A DNA stretch of 64,000 nt from Clarkia xantiana subsp. parviflora (lineage: Eukaryota > Streptophyta > Magnoliopsida > Myrtales > Onagraceae), in assembly GCA_036873135.1 (NCBI GenBank), contig JAPTYO010000003.1, forward strand, positions 32,368,763-32,432,762. The letters are read 5' to 3'. The first letter of the stretch is position 1, and every line of letters starts with the position of its first letter. Below are positions 10,518 to 21,725 of the stretch, piece after piece. A program made the position numbers and the translations under genes. The notes under the pieces are model-generated. The model was not told where the DNA came from, did not search any database, and was given only the letters and a program-made list of their open reading frames with translations.

Positions 10518-13500
10518 TCAAGCTCTGCGTAAGATAACCTGAAGCCCATACTGCGGTTGAAGTGTGAGGAATGGCATGGGAGCATGCGTATAAGTTGGCG
10601 AAAGCTCGAACGAGAAGCGTTGCAGAATCATTGCGATCGCCAACTTTGCTTCTAGCAATGCGAAATTTTGTCCAATGCAAATCCTCTGGCCCCATCCAAA
10701 GGGGAAGAACGATACTTGATTTTTAGTCGCATTTGCAATTCCCTCGGAGAACCGCTCGGGTTTAAATTCCTTGGCGTCGTCTCCCCATAGCTCCTTGTCG
10801 TGATGAACAAGTAGAACTGGTAACAACAGATGAGTACCGGCCGGAATAGTTAGGTTGCCAAGCTTGGTATCCAAGTTAGCTTGACGGGTAAGTGCAGGTA
10901 GTGGAGGATACAGCCTCAAAACCTCGTATAGGATCATTGTAACCTGTGAACACCATTAAATCAATTGAGTGCATTCTTAGAAGGTTATTTAATATGTTGG
11001 TTTCAAGGGTTAGCTGTAGTCGAACAAATTGATAGCTGAAGTTTTATTTTTGAACATTCTGCTAGTTCGCCTATCCCATGCGTACAGTTTGCTAGTTCCG
11101 TCAGGATTTCAAAAGACGGAATAAACCAAGTGTTGAACACGTGATGAAGAAAGTAGCTAGCAATCTATTCGACTTTCCAAACATCAGCTATAGATAGCTA
11201 TTTGTTTAATCAACCATTGTTTGAATTCATGAACGAGACTTACTATTTTGAGATGATTCAATCTTTCAAAATTGGGTCGATTGTCCCTCCCGAAAACCTG
11301 CAGAACCTCATCTCTGGCACGGTCTTGCCACGATGGATGGATGCTCAACAAGAACATGGTCCAAGTAACCAGAGTTGAGGTTGTTTCCTGCCCAGCTATG
11401 TAAAAGAGCTTACACTCCTCAATGATGTCTTGGATGCTCAATCCGACATTCTTCTTGTTGTTCTTCGGATTCTGCTCTCTAATTTCTTTCATGTTGGACT
11501 CCAGCAGTAGCCCTAACAAATCATCAGTGGCAAGCATTCCTTCCCTTATGGCTCTCTCCTTTTTGTGTATGATTCCCTTAAGCAATGTTTCTATTTCTTT
11601 GTTGTAGCTCTTAAGCTTCTTGTTCATATTCGTGGGAATGAATCTACAACGGAAAAAATAAATTAACAAATTAGTTTGTAGGGTTAATTATAAGTTATGC
11701 ATGTCAGAAAAATTGTTAGTTGAATTTTTTATATTCAAATAAATTGCTAGCTCAACTTGCCCAACTGCAAATAGCTAACTCTGTTCCATATTTCATCTGT
11801 TTTTGACAGAATCCTTCCTATTCGTACGTGACACGTGATGTCCAAATTACAACAATTACAAATAAATAAAGTATGCACATCGCTAGATAAAATATATGCT
11901 CCAATAGTTTTGTGTGCACTTTGGTTAACATAATAGAGTTAGGACTGTGTAAAATACTGGCTGAACTATATATTTTGGTGTAAATTTTCTTAGACAAATT
12001 TCTAGGGGTAAATGTGATAAATTTTTTGTTATTGCCGCAAATTTAGCAGTCATTTGTGCCATGCACCTGTTTGGGTATGGAACCGACCCAGTCCGGATTG
12101 GAACTGTTAAAAAAACGGACTTTTTTGTACTGGTTTAATGTAGAAAAACTAGTATGTTTGAAACCGGTTCTGATAGATTCGAACTTGTTTTGCCAAAAAC
12201 AGTTTTGGTCTAGTTCCGACCGTTTTTTAATGAAGTTTTACACTAAATTTTAAAAATCAACAAACTAAACCAAAACCAGTTCCGATCCAGTACAAAATCG
12301 GTTCCACAAAAGTATACTAAAGGTTCTTGATACTGGTTCACTCATTGTGAACATGGTCTGTTTAGAATCGATTCCTGTCTGCCGGATCGGTTTTTTCGGC
12401 AACCCTACATGCACCTGAACATTTCCGTCCAAACATATCGAAAATGCAACGGAACTGGCTGATTGCACGGTCAGTAAAGTAGCCAACTTTGTACTCATAA
12501 AAAAAAAAAAATCAACTAGCAATTTGTAAGATGGATTAAACTCCAGCTAGCAATTTGGTTAATAATTAACGTTAGTTTGTAATGATATATATTTACCTCC
12601 ATCCTGGAATATAGACGGATTGGAGAGTCTTCAAAACGAGGACGCCCATTTGTGTCTGCAATTCAAAGATCCTGCTCCCTTCCTTGTGGCTGCTGCCGAA
12701 GGCAGTTCGAGAGATGACATCGCGAGTCATATTCTGAATGTCAGCAAATACATCCAGCTCCACTGAATCCTTTCCAGATAATCTCGTGTCCCAGATGGTA
12801 ACCATCTCTTCGGAGCATGAATGAAATGCCGGCAACATAAGCTTATTTGACCAAACACAAATGAAGAAGCTTTAATTAGGCTTTACTCCAGTATTAATTA
12901 TAGGGTTAATCTCCAACTCGTTATTTGAACTTTATGAAATCGGTTAACAGGGCTTTTGTTCCATGATGTTTGACAACTTTTGGGTTTTGGTTAATGATGT
13001 TTTTTTTTACCTAGTTTGGGTACCATATGTTTGCAAAAAAAAATAGTTTTGGTCTAACCGTTACATTCTGTCCATTTTTTGACTTGCACAAGTCACGTAA
13101 TCCATCATAAACTTTCAATTTTGTTCAATTTAGTCCCTCTAATACTTTCCTAACCTTTTTTTGGTTCAATTTAATCCCGAACTTTCAAAAATTCAATTGG
13201 ACCTATTGTCCAATTGGGGTCAATTTTGAAATTTCGGGACTAAATTAAACAAAAAAAAAGGTTAAGAAAGTATTAGAGGGACTAAATTTAGAGTTTAGAG
13301 TGGATCACGTGACTTGAACATGTCAAAAAATGGACGGAACGTAACGGTTAGACCAAAACTAGAAAAAATCTGCAAACATATGGTACCAAAACTAGGTAAA
13401 AAAAACATCATTGACTAAAACTCAAAAGTTGTCAAACATAATGGACCAAAAGACCTGTTAACCCTTATGAAATTACAAACAGGGATTTTCAAATTTTTTT

Positions 13501-16500
13501 TTTTCAAATGAATGATATGCAAATACGTTAATTTCTGTTAAATTGGATTAAAAAAAAGTCATGTCGTGTCTAGTTGAGGTCTTTTGATGTGTACGGTATA
13601 AATTGAAGGGAATGCAATGAAATACAATCAGTTGGAGGCTAAACTGAAACGCAAGGTTAGAATTGGCACAAGTGGTGTTAGTGTTGGGCAAAAAACCGAC
13701 CCGATCGGGCCGATCCGGAACCAAACCGTTTGGATCTGGTCTCGTCATGACCGGTTCAAACAGACAAAATCTACAAGGAGTGAACCAGTATTAAGAACCA
13801 TTAGTGTATTTCTGAGAAATCGAAACTGGTTTTGAGCTAGACAGAAAATGATTTTGGACTGGCTTTTATTTTGTTTTTTATTTAGTTTAAATTTTCATAA
13901 AACCGACCATGACCGGTCAGACCAGAAATGTTTTTGGCAAAACAATTCCAAACCGGTTCAAAACTGGTTCCAAACATACTAATTTTTATATACTAAAAAA
14001 GAGGGGAAAAAATTCAGTTCTCTTTTAACCGAAACTGATCAATTTCGGACTGCTTTCGTACCCATCCCTAGGTAGTGTTAGGTTAATTAGAACAATACAT
14101 AAACAAGTTGACTAACTCTCGCTATCACCAATTAGTTTGATTTTAGAATGAAAAATCAGTTACATACATGGATGTTTTTTACTACCTGTGAAATCCTTCA
14201 AAAATATAAAAGAGATTAAACTATAAAAAATTACCTTGATTTTCTCCATGGTGAATGCAGGATTGATAATTTTCCTATGCTTGGCCCACTTTTCACCTTC
14301 AGCGCTGAATATCCCAGTGGCAAGCTTTTTTGCTAAGGGGTTCGACCCCGTCGGCTTCTGAAAGTCGGAGCTTCGGTTTAATACTTCTTTTATGTGGTCG
14401 GGTCGCAGTACATTCAACCTAGGATTCGGTCCATCCCATGAAAATGAATCCTTCCCTGTATGCAGAGACAACACACATAAAAACATACTTTCTAGCACAA
14501 AAGACACATACTCACACCGACACATATAAATGATAGACATAGACACATATATATGGACAAGACTATATATATATAAATAGTAACCAAACATTTACCTAAA
14601 TTTTGTATACCAATTTACAAATCGTTATCTGAACACTAAGATCCAGAATGAATTATGTAGTGGACACTTAAAATCTATTTAGCATTTACTTAAGATAAAT
14701 TCGGTTGGAAATTGAAGGTATTTTGCACGGTCCTTTTAATTTCTTGTCGAGCCATCTTGAGTACGTGTCAAAGATGTTGAAGCCCAGCCCGTTTAGCCCA
14801 TGATGAGCCTCTTTATTGTGTATTGGTCTTAGTTGTGGAAGCCCATGTTTGTATGGTTCTGAGGCTTAGTATTTAGTTGGGCCGGGTTTGTGTCAATCTG
14901 GACTTGGTGCAGTTTGTATTGTTTAAGGGTCTTTTGTACTCTTTATTTTCTTTCGTCCCGAGTTCCTTCTATCTTGAACCTTTGGGTGTAATTGATGAAT
15001 ATTTTGGTAGGGTTTTATATTTAAGGGTGAGGAACTCCAGATGAAGGAACAGTTCCAATGAACCCCATGCTCTTGTGCCACTTTTGCTCTGCTAGGGTTT
15101 CTCCTTGACTTCGATATTTCACATGGTATCAGAGCTCTGAAGCTCTGAATCGCTTCGCCTTCTCATCGATCCTCCGGTCCGCTGCATTTTCCTTCATCGA
15201 CCACGACTTCCTCGTGCAAGACGATTCATCTTCCCTACGGTGAAGAACTTGTGATTCGCCATTTACGGTTTTCGTTTCTGCACCTTATTTGCTTTCAGTT
15301 TTCTTGCTTAGATTCAATGATTGATTGATTTTTCGATCTCAGATCTTCTTTTTCAATTACTGCTTCTTTCACATTCTAAATCTGAGATCGAATCTGACAG
15401 CGATCCTTGATCTTATGATCTGTGGCTCTTTTACAGCTTTTCTTTTCGACTAGTTGTTTCAGTGTTTCTGATTGATCTGAAATCTTGATTAAAGCTTGCA
15501 TGCATGTATCATTCTTGAGGAGATCTGAGCATTTACATATTTTTCTCCGATGATGCTTGATTTTGTTTTTAAGGAATTGCTGATTTGACAGAAATTGATT
15601 AATTCTGTCGCATTCCTTGTAGATCTGTCCTTTATCTACGCTCTTTTCTCTTGCTTGCTCATTTGCGATGGATGAACAACCTCCTATTGATGGCAATGCT
15701 CCAACGATGACCGTTGTGGAAGCGATGCCCAAACTGGATCATAATCATCCTTTATTCTTGCATCCATCTGACTCTGCTGGTTTATGTCTCGTATCTGAGA
15801 AACTTACTTGTGCTGATGATTACGGTTTTTGGAGCAAAGCAATGAGAATCTGTTTGATTTCTAAGAATAAACTCGGTTTTGTAACTGGTTCCTGTAAGAA
15901 GGAGAATTTCGAGCCTATTTTTCATGATCTTTGGGAACGCTGCAATGCCTTGGTACTTGCTTGGATTATGAACTCAGTTTCTAGAGAACTCATGTCTGGA
16001 AACATATACACTGAGAGTGCCTTCTCTGTCTGGAATGATCTGAAAGAGAGGTTACACAAAGTGAATGGCTCTAGAATTTTCCAACTCCATCGTGATATTT
16101 GCTTAGCTCAACAAGGAGTTGATTCCATCTCCAACTATTTTGCTAAACTGAGAGCAATGTGGGAAGAATTCGAAGCTATTTGTAATCTGCCTAATTGTGG
16201 TTGCCTTGAATTTCAGAAACATATTACTCATTCAAACAATCTGAAGCTTTTCCAATTTTTGAATGGATTGAATGATTCTTATTCAAATGTGCGAACTAAT
16301 CTTGTTATGAGGGAGATACTTCCCACTGTCTCTCAAGCTTATTCTGTGTTGATCCAAGAAGAAAACCAGAGAAGCCTTTCTGGAAATGCCTTGGTCAGTA
16401 ATGTTTCTGACACAAGGCCTGCTGCTGGTAATGATGGAACAAACAGACCTAGAGGTCAAAAACGTAACCTGAACCTTTTCTGTGAGTATTGCAAAAACAG

Positions 16501-19500
16501 GGGACATGATTATGAGCACTGTTTCAAAAGGAAAGGTTATCCTCCAGGGTGGAAATTTCGTGGCAATCAGGGTCAGAACAAAACTCCACAAGCCAATGCA
16601 GTGATTGATGCTGGAACTGATGGACAACTTGGAGGTAGCTCAGATGGTGGAGGTACCATGTCAACCCCTCTGGAGCTGCCCAAGAACCAACCATTCATGG
16701 TCACTTCCCAGCAGCTGGAACATTTGGCTCGTTCAATGATGAAAGCACAAAAATCTGATTCTGATCAAGAACCACGGGCCAATACTGCCACTTCTGGAGC
16801 AGGTATAAACTGTCTTGAATCCTCCTTAAATAACAATTCTGATTGGATTATTGATACAGGTGCTTCACATCACATGACTTATCGTTTAGATTGGTTGGAT
16901 CATGTTAAACCTGTAAATTTTAATGTCCAATTGCCTAATGGTTTATTTTCCAAAGTTGTTGGTGTTGGGACTTATAAATTTGGCCCTGATAAATTTCTAA
17001 AGGATGTTTTGTTTTTGCCTGATTTCAAATTTCACCTGATTTCTATTAGCAAATTAACCAAGGACCTATCCTGCTGTGCTATTTTTTATCCAAACACTGT
17101 TCTATTGCAGGATCCCTCCAATGGAATGGTGTTGGGGAATGGTCATGAGGCTGCAGGGTTATATCTTTTCAAATCCTCTCATAACCCTGTAGCTCTACAA
17201 ACCACTACCAACCATTCTCTTACAGTTTTATGGCACAAACGATTAGGGCACGTTTCTTTCAATGTGTTGAATAAAATAGATAGTCTTGGTTCAATTGTTG
17301 TAAAGAATAAGGGTGTAACTGAATGTGGCATTTGTCCTTTGGCCAAACAGCATAGGTTACCATTCTCCACTAGCAATTCTGTTACCCATAAGGCTTTTGA
17401 ATTGTTGCATTTAGATGTATGGGGCCCATATAAAAGGGTCACTCATGATAATAAAAGGTATTTCCTTACTGTTGTGGATGATTTTAGTCGTGTTACTTGG
17501 GTTTACTTGTTGACTCTGAAATCTGATGTTATTGTCATTTTGAAACATTTTTTAGCCATGGTTAAGAATCAGTTTGAAACCAGTGTTAAGAAAATTAGAT
17601 CTGACAATGGTGGTGAGTTTTTTAATGAACATTCCAATTTTTTGCTTCAGTCTAATGGCATTATACATGAAAGTTCTTGTTCATACACTCCTCAGCAGAA
17701 TGGTGTTGTTGAAAGAAAACACAAACACTTATTAGAAATTGCTAGAGCAATTAAATTTGAAAGTGGTGTTCCTGATAAATTTTGGGGAGAATGTGTATTA
17801 ACTTCATGTTATTTGATAAATTTGTTACCTACTGATGTTTTAAAGGGAAAATCTCCTTATGAAGTTTTATATAACAAATCACCAAAGTTAGATCATTTAA
17901 GAGTATTTGGTTGTTTGTGTTATGCCAAAATACTACCTGTGGTGGATAAGTTTGCTCCAAGGGCAGTTGCTTCAGTTTTCATGGGATATTCTGTTACACA
18001 AAAGGGATACAGGTTATACAATCTGTCCACTCATTCCTTTTTTGTTAGTAGAGATGTTAGATTCTTGGAATCCATTTTTCCTTTCAAAAATCATGTGCAA
18101 AGTCCTGAATATATTTTAGCTGATCAATTTACTCCTGTTTCAGGATCCAATGATGGTTCCAATTTGGATTCTTTTGGTGTTGATGCCACCCACAAGGAAG
18201 TATCTGAGAATTTGTCTCAGCCTGTTGTTGACACTGATGATGTATCCACTCAAGAGGTTGGCACAGATGATGTGTCTGATGGTGATTCTGTAAGTGTTTC
18301 CTCATCCGTAGGTAATGATGTTGATAACCTAGTTGTTGAAGATAATTCTTTACCTAGTGTTGTTACTGAACCTGTACGAAGATCTGTTAGGACTGTAAGG
18401 CCTCCAAGTTGGACCAAGTTCTATGATATGTCTAATAATTGCTCATCCTTATATCCATTGTCTGCTTGCTTGAGCTATGATAGGATAAGTACTGATCATC
18501 AGTCTTTTTTGAGCTCTATAGATAAAATTCCTGAGCCAACTTCTTTTAATGAGGCTTGCAAAAGTGAGTGTTGGATTAAGGCTATGAAGGAAGAGATTGA
18601 TGCTCTTGAATTAAATAAAACTTGGTCTTTAGTTCCTTTGCCTCCTAATAGAGATTCTATTGGTTGTAAATGGGTATTTCGTGTTAAGTATAATTCTGAT
18701 GGTTCTCTTGAGCGTTACAAAGCTAGGCTTGTAGCAAAAGGTTTTAAACAAAAGGAGGGCATTGATTATGTTGAGACCTTTTCTCCTGTGGCAAAAATTA
18801 GTACTGTCAGGGTTATTCTTGCTCTTGCTGCTCATTTTAATTGGGTATTATTTCAGATGGATGTGTATAATGCTTTTCTTCAAGGTGATTTACTTGAGGA
18901 AGTTTATATGGATTTGCCTCCTGGATTTGGTAATCAGGGGGAGTTGTGCAAAACTGATTCAAAACTTGTTTGCAGATTACACAAATCTTTATATGGGCTT
19001 AAACAGGCTTCTAGGCAATGGAATATAAAGCTTACTAATGCCCTTTTGAGTAATGGCTATAAACAGAGTCATCTTGATTATTCTCTGTTTACTAAAAGAA
19101 AAGGACAAGAAATTGTGGTATTGCTTGTTTATGTGGATGACCTGTTAATTACAGGAAATAGTTCTTTTCTGATTGATGAACTAAAGTTTAATTTAAAAAA
19201 AAACTTTCGTATGAAAGATTTGGGAGAGTTAAAGTACTTTCTTGGCATTGAAGTTGCAAGATCCCCTGAGGGTATTGTGCTCTGTCAAAGAAAGTACGCA
19301 TTAGAATTGTTGGATGAAGTTGGAATGTTGGGTAGTAAGCCTAGTAATACTCCAATGGAGCAAAATGCCAAATTAACTTCTGCAGGATATGATGAGAGCC
19401 TAGATGTGAATAAGGATGATTCAGTGCTTTCTGATCCAAGTTTTTACAGAAAGTTAATTGGAAAATTGTTATATCTAGGTATTACAAGGCCTGACATTGC

Positions 19501-21725
19501 TTTTTCTGTGCAGTTCCTTAGTCGTTTTATGCAACAACCTAAGAAGTCACATTTAGATGCTGTTTTTCGTGTTATCAAGTATTTAAAACAGCAGCCAGGT
19601 TTGGGCATTTTGTTGTCTTCGAAAGGTGAGTTAGAATTATCTGCATATTGTGATTCTGATTGGGCTGATTGTGTTGAGTCTAGGCGTTCTGTGACTGGTT
19701 ATTGTGTTCTATTTGGTAGCTCTTTAGTTTCCTGGAAAGTTAAGAAGCAAGCTGTAGTTTCGTGCTCTTCAGCTGAAGCTGAATATAGGAGCATGAGAGA
19801 TGCTGTGGGTGAGATCATTTGGTTGCAGGGATTGTTCTCTGAAATTGGTTTTTCTTTGAAATTGCCAGTTGTGCTACATTGTGATAATAAGTCTGCTATT
19901 CAGATAGGAACTAATCCAGTTTTCCATGAACGTACTAAGCATATAGAGGTAGATTGCCATTTTGTGCGTGATCAGGTATCTAAAGGAAATATCAAATTGG
20001 TACATTTGAAGTCAAGTGATCAGCCAGCTGATATATTTACCAAAGCCTTGCCTAAGTTGCAACACAGGAATCTGCTCAGGAAGCTTCAGATGGTTGATGT
20101 TTTTCATAAGTCCAGCTTGAGGGGGAGTGTTGAAGCCCAGCCCGTTTAGCCCATGATGAGCCTCTTTATTGTGTATTGGTCTTAGTTGTGGAAGCCCATG
20201 TTTGTATGGTTCTGAGGCTTAGTATTTAGTTGGGCCGGGTTTGTGTCAATCTGGACTTGGTGCAGTTTGTATTGTTTAAGGGTCTTTTGTACTCTTTATT
20301 TTCTTTCGTCCCGAGTTCCTTCTATCTTGAACCTTTGGGTGTAATTGATGAATATTTTGGTAGGGTTTTATATTTAAGGGTGAGGAACTCCAGATGAAGG
20401 AACAGTTCCAATGAACCCCATGCTCTTGTGCCACTTTTGCTCTGCTAGGGTTTCTCCTTGACTTCGATATTTCACAAAAGAGATCACGCGACCGTCGACA
20501 AATGCTCAGTTTTGTCCAAATGGATCGAAAGTATAACAAATGTATCAATTTGATCTTTAATAAAAAGTTTAGGTAACGTTTAAAAAAGTTAAAATTCGAG
20601 TAACTATTTGTAAATAGGTGAAAGTTGTAGATATAAAGGCTCTGGCATCTCAATAGTACCGATTTCCTTATAATAATAATAATCTATTAAACGGACAAAC
20701 CTCGATGGAAAATACCTATAAAAAAATTTAGTATGTCTGACGGATTTATTTGTGACAAACATATAACTTTACTTATAAGGGAATGGAGAAAATCTCTTAC
20801 AAATACAATATTTTAAAAAAAAAAGTTAAAGGGAAGGAATCCTAACAAAAAAACTAGGCTAGAAACTTTCGTGGAAAATCTCTTACGAAATTTTGAATTA
20901 TGTAAAAAAATTCCCTCAAAACATAATAAATTCCTTAAATATTATTATAATTTGTGAGAGATTGCTTCTCTTAAAAAAAAAGCCACAAATTACCATTTTT
21001 TTGTAGAGGATTGAACATTTTTAAAAAATAAATAAAATGCGGATCAGATACTGACGAGCCTAGAACGGTTTCTAGGATGGAACAGTATCTAAACCCTAGT
21101 TGTATTTAGATAAGGATTGACGTGAAATTTCTTCTAAGTTTTATTTAACTAACTAGTAAAATAAGTTGCATGTTTAGAGGTGAACCAACTTTAAAGACAC
21201 CAATTTAGAAAGAAAATTAATCTTAACACTCTCAGCTCAAAATACGGATCAGATACTGACGCGCGTGGAACTGTTTCTCGAATAGAATTGTAGCCGGACC
21301 CTGATTGTAGCTAAATAAGGATTGACATGAAATTTTTCAAAGGTACAAACTTCAAATCTCGCCGGAGACACCAATTTAAAAAGAAATTTAATCTTCAACG
21401 CTCACCGATCAAAATTGCACCTGGTGTTCCACTTACCATAGGTGTTGATTAATCCATGGAAGAAAGGAAGAACACGAGGCACAATATCATCGGAAATACC
21501 AATGGGTCTCGACGTAGCCTCTGCCAATAACTTTCTACTCTCAGGAAGGTCGCCGGAAAGCGATCGGTACGGGTTCCCTTTAAGGCCCTGCCGCCGGAGA
21601 ATCCGGTCGAGCCGCTTCGGCCGGAGCCAAGCCCAATTTAGAGTCCTCCATGCAAACCATGATAATGATGATAAGAGAATCAACGCTAGAGCCGTGAATA
21701 TTGAAGATGATGATGATATCGCCAT
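10518..21725 (-). CDS. CYP72A-family cytochrome P450, copy B, with a copia element in intron 1
   Basis: A second complete CYP72A reading frame: exons 21437-21725, 14235-14455, 12597-12841, 11244-11643, 10518-10943 (1581 bp, 526 aa and stop). All four junctions keep frame, and exons 2-5 have the same lengths as in copy A (221, 245, 400, 426 bp); exon 1 is one codon shorter. It keeps the N-terminal anchor, AGQETTS, EVLR, PERF and [10 protein letters not shown]. Intron 1 is about 6.98 kb because a 5.7-kb copia element sits in it; without the element it would be about 1.27 kb, close to the 1.03 kb of copy A. The donor and acceptor of intron 1 are intact, so correct splicing is possible but the long insert may reduce it. 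Introns 2 and 3 also hold small DNA transposons. Pairing of exon 1 with exon 2 is inferred from order, phase and spacing. Substrate unknown. Confidence 0.85.
12070..12407. mobile_element. hAT-like remnant in intron 3 of copy B
   Basis: The block is flanked by the direct repeat catgcacctg (12060-12069 and 12408-12417), an 8-bp or slightly longer target duplication. The interior is rich in 'accggttc'-type words, as in the relatives at 13671-14075 and 54570-54880. The right end reads caaccctac; the left end is poorly kept. Confidence 0.55.
12941..13464. mobile_element. Mutator-like foldback MITE in intron 2 of copy B (524 bp)
   Basis: The whole element is a long hairpin: the left arm beginning cggttaacagg returns as cctgttaaccc on the right, and the arms pair over roughly 200 bp. 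A perfect 9-bp target duplication TTATGAAAT lies at 12932-12940 and 13465-13473, which is the Mutator signature. There is no open frame. Confidence 0.88.
13671..14075. mobile_element. hAT-like remnant in intron 2 of copy B
   Basis: The block starts near tagtgttgggcaaaa and ends near cgtacccatccctag, which are imperfect inverted repeats. The interior is made of 'aaccggttc'-like words. A possible 8-bp duplication matches at only 6 to 7 positions, so the edges are tentative. Confidence 0.5.
14775..15123 (+). repeat. 5' LTR of the copia element
   Basis: 349 bp, TG...CA ends. The string ggttttatatttaaggg at about 15011-15027 is a plausible TATA box for the element's transcript, about 100 bp before the LTR end. 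Confidence 0.95.
15124..15137 (+). other. Primer-binding site of the copia element
   Basis: The sequence tggtatcagagctc directly follows the 5' LTR. It matches the complement of the 3' end of initiator tRNA-Met, the usual primer of plant copia elements. About 530 bp of leader (15138-15667) separate it from the gag start. Confidence 0.9.
15668..20149 (+). CDS. Copia Gag-Pol polyprotein (1493 aa, one intact frame)
   Basis: Domains in order: UBN2-type Gag (about residues 30-250); a zinc knuckle [14 protein letters not shown] (CX2CX4HX4C, about 271-284); aspartic protease DTGA (about 397); GAG-pre-integrase with HKRLGH and CGIC (about 521-560); integrase catalytic D-D-E at DVWGPY (about 583), SDNGGEF (about 645) and VVERKH (about 680); reverse transcriptase with YVDD (about 1154); RNase H with CDSDWAD, AEAEY and HCDNKSA in the last 170 residues. 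No stop or frameshift interrupts it, and the stop lies 22 bases inside the 3' LTR. Such elements make a polyprotein that is cleaved into the parts of a virus-like particle which copies RNA to DNA. The lineage within copia is not settled by eye. Confidence 0.96.
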   Translation: MDEQPPIDGNAPTMTVVEAMPKLDHNHPLFLHPSDSAGLCLVSEKLTCADDYGFWSKAMRICLISKNKLGFVTGSCKKENFEPIFHDLWERCNALVLAWIMNSVSRELMSGNIYTESAFSVWNDLKERLHKVNGSRIFQLHRDICLAQQGVDSISNYFAKLRAMWEEFEAICNLPNCGCLEFQKHITHSNNLKLFQFLNGLNDSYSNVRTNLVMREILPTVSQAYSVLIQEENQRSLSGNALVSNVSDTRPAAGNDGTNRPRGQKRNLNLFCEYCKNRGHDYEHCFKRKGYPPGWKFRGNQGQNKTPQANAVIDAGTDGQLGGSSDGGGTMSTPLELPKNQPFMVTSQQLEHLARSMMKAQKSDSDQEPRANTATSGAGINCLESSLNNNSDWIIDTGASHHMTYRLDWLDHVKPVNFNVQLPNGLFSKVVGVGTYKFGPDKFLKDVLFLPDFKFHLISISKLTKDLSCCAIFYPNTVLLQDPSNGMVLGNGHEAAGLYLFKSSHNPVALQTTTNHSLTVLWHKRLGHVSFNVLNKIDSLGSIVVKNKGVTECGICPLAKQHRLPFSTSNSVTHKAFELLHLDVWGPYKRVTHDNKRYFLTVVDDFSRVTWVYLLTLKSDVIVILKHFLAMVKNQFETSVKKIRSDNGGEFFNEHSNFLLQSNGIIHESSCSYTPQQNGVVERKHKHLLEIARAIKFESGVPDKFWGECVLTSCYLINLLPTDVLKGKSPYEVLYNKSPKLDHLRVFGCLCYAKILPVVDKFAPRAVASVFMGYSVTQKGYRLYNLSTHSFFVSRDVRFLESIFPFKNHVQSPEYILADQFTPVSGSNDGSNLDSFGVDATHKEVSENLSQPVVDTDDVSTQEVGTDDVSDGDSVSVSSSVGNDVDNLVVEDNSLPSVVTEPVRRSVRTVRPPSWTKFYDMSNNCSSLYPLSACLSYDRISTDHQSFLSSIDKIPEPTSFNEACKSECWIKAMKEEIDALELNKTWSLVPLPPNRDSIGCKWVFRVKYNSDGSLERYKARLVAKGFKQKEGIDYVETFSPVAKISTVRVILALAAHFNWVLFQMDVYNAFLQGDLLEEVYMDLPPGFGNQGELCKTDSKLVCRLHKSLYGLKQASRQWNIKLTNALLSNGYKQSHLDYSLFTKRKGQEIVVLLVYVDDLLITGNSSFLIDELKFNLKKNFRMKDLGELKYFLGIEVARSPEGIVLCQRKYALELLDEVGMLGSKPSNTPMEQNAKLTSAGYDESLDVNKDDSVLSDPSFYRKLIGKLLYLGITRPDIAFSVQFLSRFMQQPKKSHLDAVFRVIKYLKQQPGLGILLSSKGELELSAYCDSDWADCVESRRSVTGYCVLFGSSLVSWKVKKQAVVSCSSAEAEYRSMRDAVGEIIWLQGLFSEIGFSLKLPVVLHCDNKSAIQIGTNPVFHERTKHIEVDCHFVRDQVSKGNIKLVHLKSSDQPADIFTKALPKLQHRNLLRKLQMVDVFHKSSLRGSVEAQPV
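20119..20127 (+). other. Polypurine tract of the copia element
   Basis: The string gagggggag immediately precedes the 3' LTR and lies inside the end of the pol frame, the standard position for priming plus-strand DNA synthesis. Confidence 0.88.
20128..20476 (+). repeat. 3' LTR of the copia element
   Basis: 349 bp, identical to the 5' LTR as far as I can read base by base. It is followed by the second AAAGA target duplication. Confidence 0.95.

Larger units (their letters stand above)
14775..20476 (+). mobile_element. Complete Ty1/copia LTR retrotransposon (5702 bp)
   Basis: Two 349-bp LTRs bound the element, and I see no difference between them. The target duplication AAAGA is perfect (14770-14774 and 20477-20481). 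The LTRs start TGTTGAAG and end TTTCACA. A primer-binding site follows the 5' LTR, a purine tract precedes the 3' LTR, and one uninterrupted gag-pol frame lies between. The element is on the plus strand, opposite to the host gene, inside intron 1 of CYP72A copy B. It landed in an older foldback element whose halves lie at about 14620-14774 and 20482-20660. All parts needed for autonomous movement appear present. Confidence 0.97.

Noticed and set aside
11940..12540. Possible new gene in the copy B intron 3 region
   Set aside because: The frames fall inside hAT-like and dispersed repeats with no family similarity.
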